A DNA stretch of 64,000 nt from Albifimbria verrucaria (taxonomy: Eukaryota; Ascomycota; Sordariomycetes; Hypocreales; Stachybotryaceae). A program made the position numbers and the translations under genes. The stretch lies in assembly GCA_020081605.1 (NCBI GenBank), contig JAHREC010000062.1:682001-746000 (forward strand), given 5' to 3'. Below are positions 63,777 through 64,000 of the stretch, one piece after another. The number at the start of each line of letters is the position of its first letter. The stretch's first letter is position 1. The notes under the pieces are model-generated. The model was not told the DNA's origin. It made no database searches and saw only the letters and a program-made list of their open reading frames with translations.

Positions 63777-64000
63777 TCATCTCGTCTTACCATTAGCAAT
63801 CTCTTCCTCCTCATCTTCCCACTCGCCCTCGTCCTCCATTTTTTCATTCACTTGGTACTCGGCATCTCCTCCAGGCCCTCACTGTCAAATTCGTCCATGT
63901 CCACATCGCTGTAGTCTTCATCATCATCGCCCTCGGCGTCATTGGCACCTTGGGGTTTGTTGGCCTGCTTGGCAGCCTTCTTCTTCTCCACGTTGGCCTT
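63777..64000 (-). CDS. C-terminus of an acidic/lysine-rich protein (partial)
   Basis: The window edge cuts this gene. Read from the edge, it begins KANVEKKKAAKQANKPQG, continues into an acidic block (DDDEDYSDVDMDEFDSEG) and ends EEEEIANGKTR at 63777. A break in the C run 63876-63878 separates the last part; without repair the frame would stop near 63852. Composition suggests a ribosome-biogenesis or nuclear protein, but the family cannot be told from this fragment. Confidence 0.5.

Overview
The window looks like nuclear DNA of a filamentous ascomycete, most likely a Sordariomycete of the Hypocreales/Nectriaceae type. Genes are compact and carry introns of about 42-65 nt (GTRNGT donors, CTAAC-like branch sites, YAG acceptors). 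The families are typical fungal ones: GH28, CBM1/Cip1, a Zn2Cys6 regulator, F-box proteins, DUF6604, a SLIP-GC-like GTPase and kinesin-6. Genes are spaced by 0.5-3 kb. No rRNA, complete tRNA, CRISPR array or intact transposon was seen.

Reading frame quality dominates this window. Nearly every multi-exon gene is interrupted by single-base frame breaks. Almost all sit in short homopolymer runs, and one added base restores the family-typical protein. I count roughly 45 such places and essentially no opposite events. This pattern fits uncorrected sequencing deletions better than gene decay, so I annotate the genes across the breaks and give the break positions.

Layout. 0-16.7 kb: exo-polygalacturonase (-), a multipass membrane protein (+), two degenerate loci that share hairpin-rich downstream sequence (6.7-8.0 kb and 8.9-9.8 kb), and a kinesin-6 gene (-). 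16.7-21.9 kb: an acidic nuclear-type protein (+), small hypothetical genes, and a deleted pseudo-copy of the GTPase gene found at 30.7-34.1 kb. 21.9-29.9 kb: a putative guanidino-compound or amine utilisation cluster made of a secreted agmatinase-type ureohydrolase (-), a Zn2Cys6 regulator (+) and an amino acid/GABA-type permease (+). Both enzyme and permease promoters hold arrays of GCCGGTC sites. 30.0-30.3 kb: AT-rich relic DNA. 30.7-34.1 kb: SLIP-GC-like GTPase (-) with an 11-bp minisatellite inside an intron. 35.4-54.5 kb: four F-box genes interspersed with an SRPK-like kinase, a GST, a very large unknown protein and a subtilisin. 55.6-58.1 kb: DUF6604 protein. 58.9-59.9 kb: Cip1-like cellulose-active protein with a CBM1. 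60.9-63.6 kb: NmrA-like and GFA-domain proteins. The window ends inside an acidic protein gene (-).

The exo-polygalacturonase and the Cip1 homologue indicate plant cell wall degradation. The agmatinase, regulator and permease form the most coherent functional unit.
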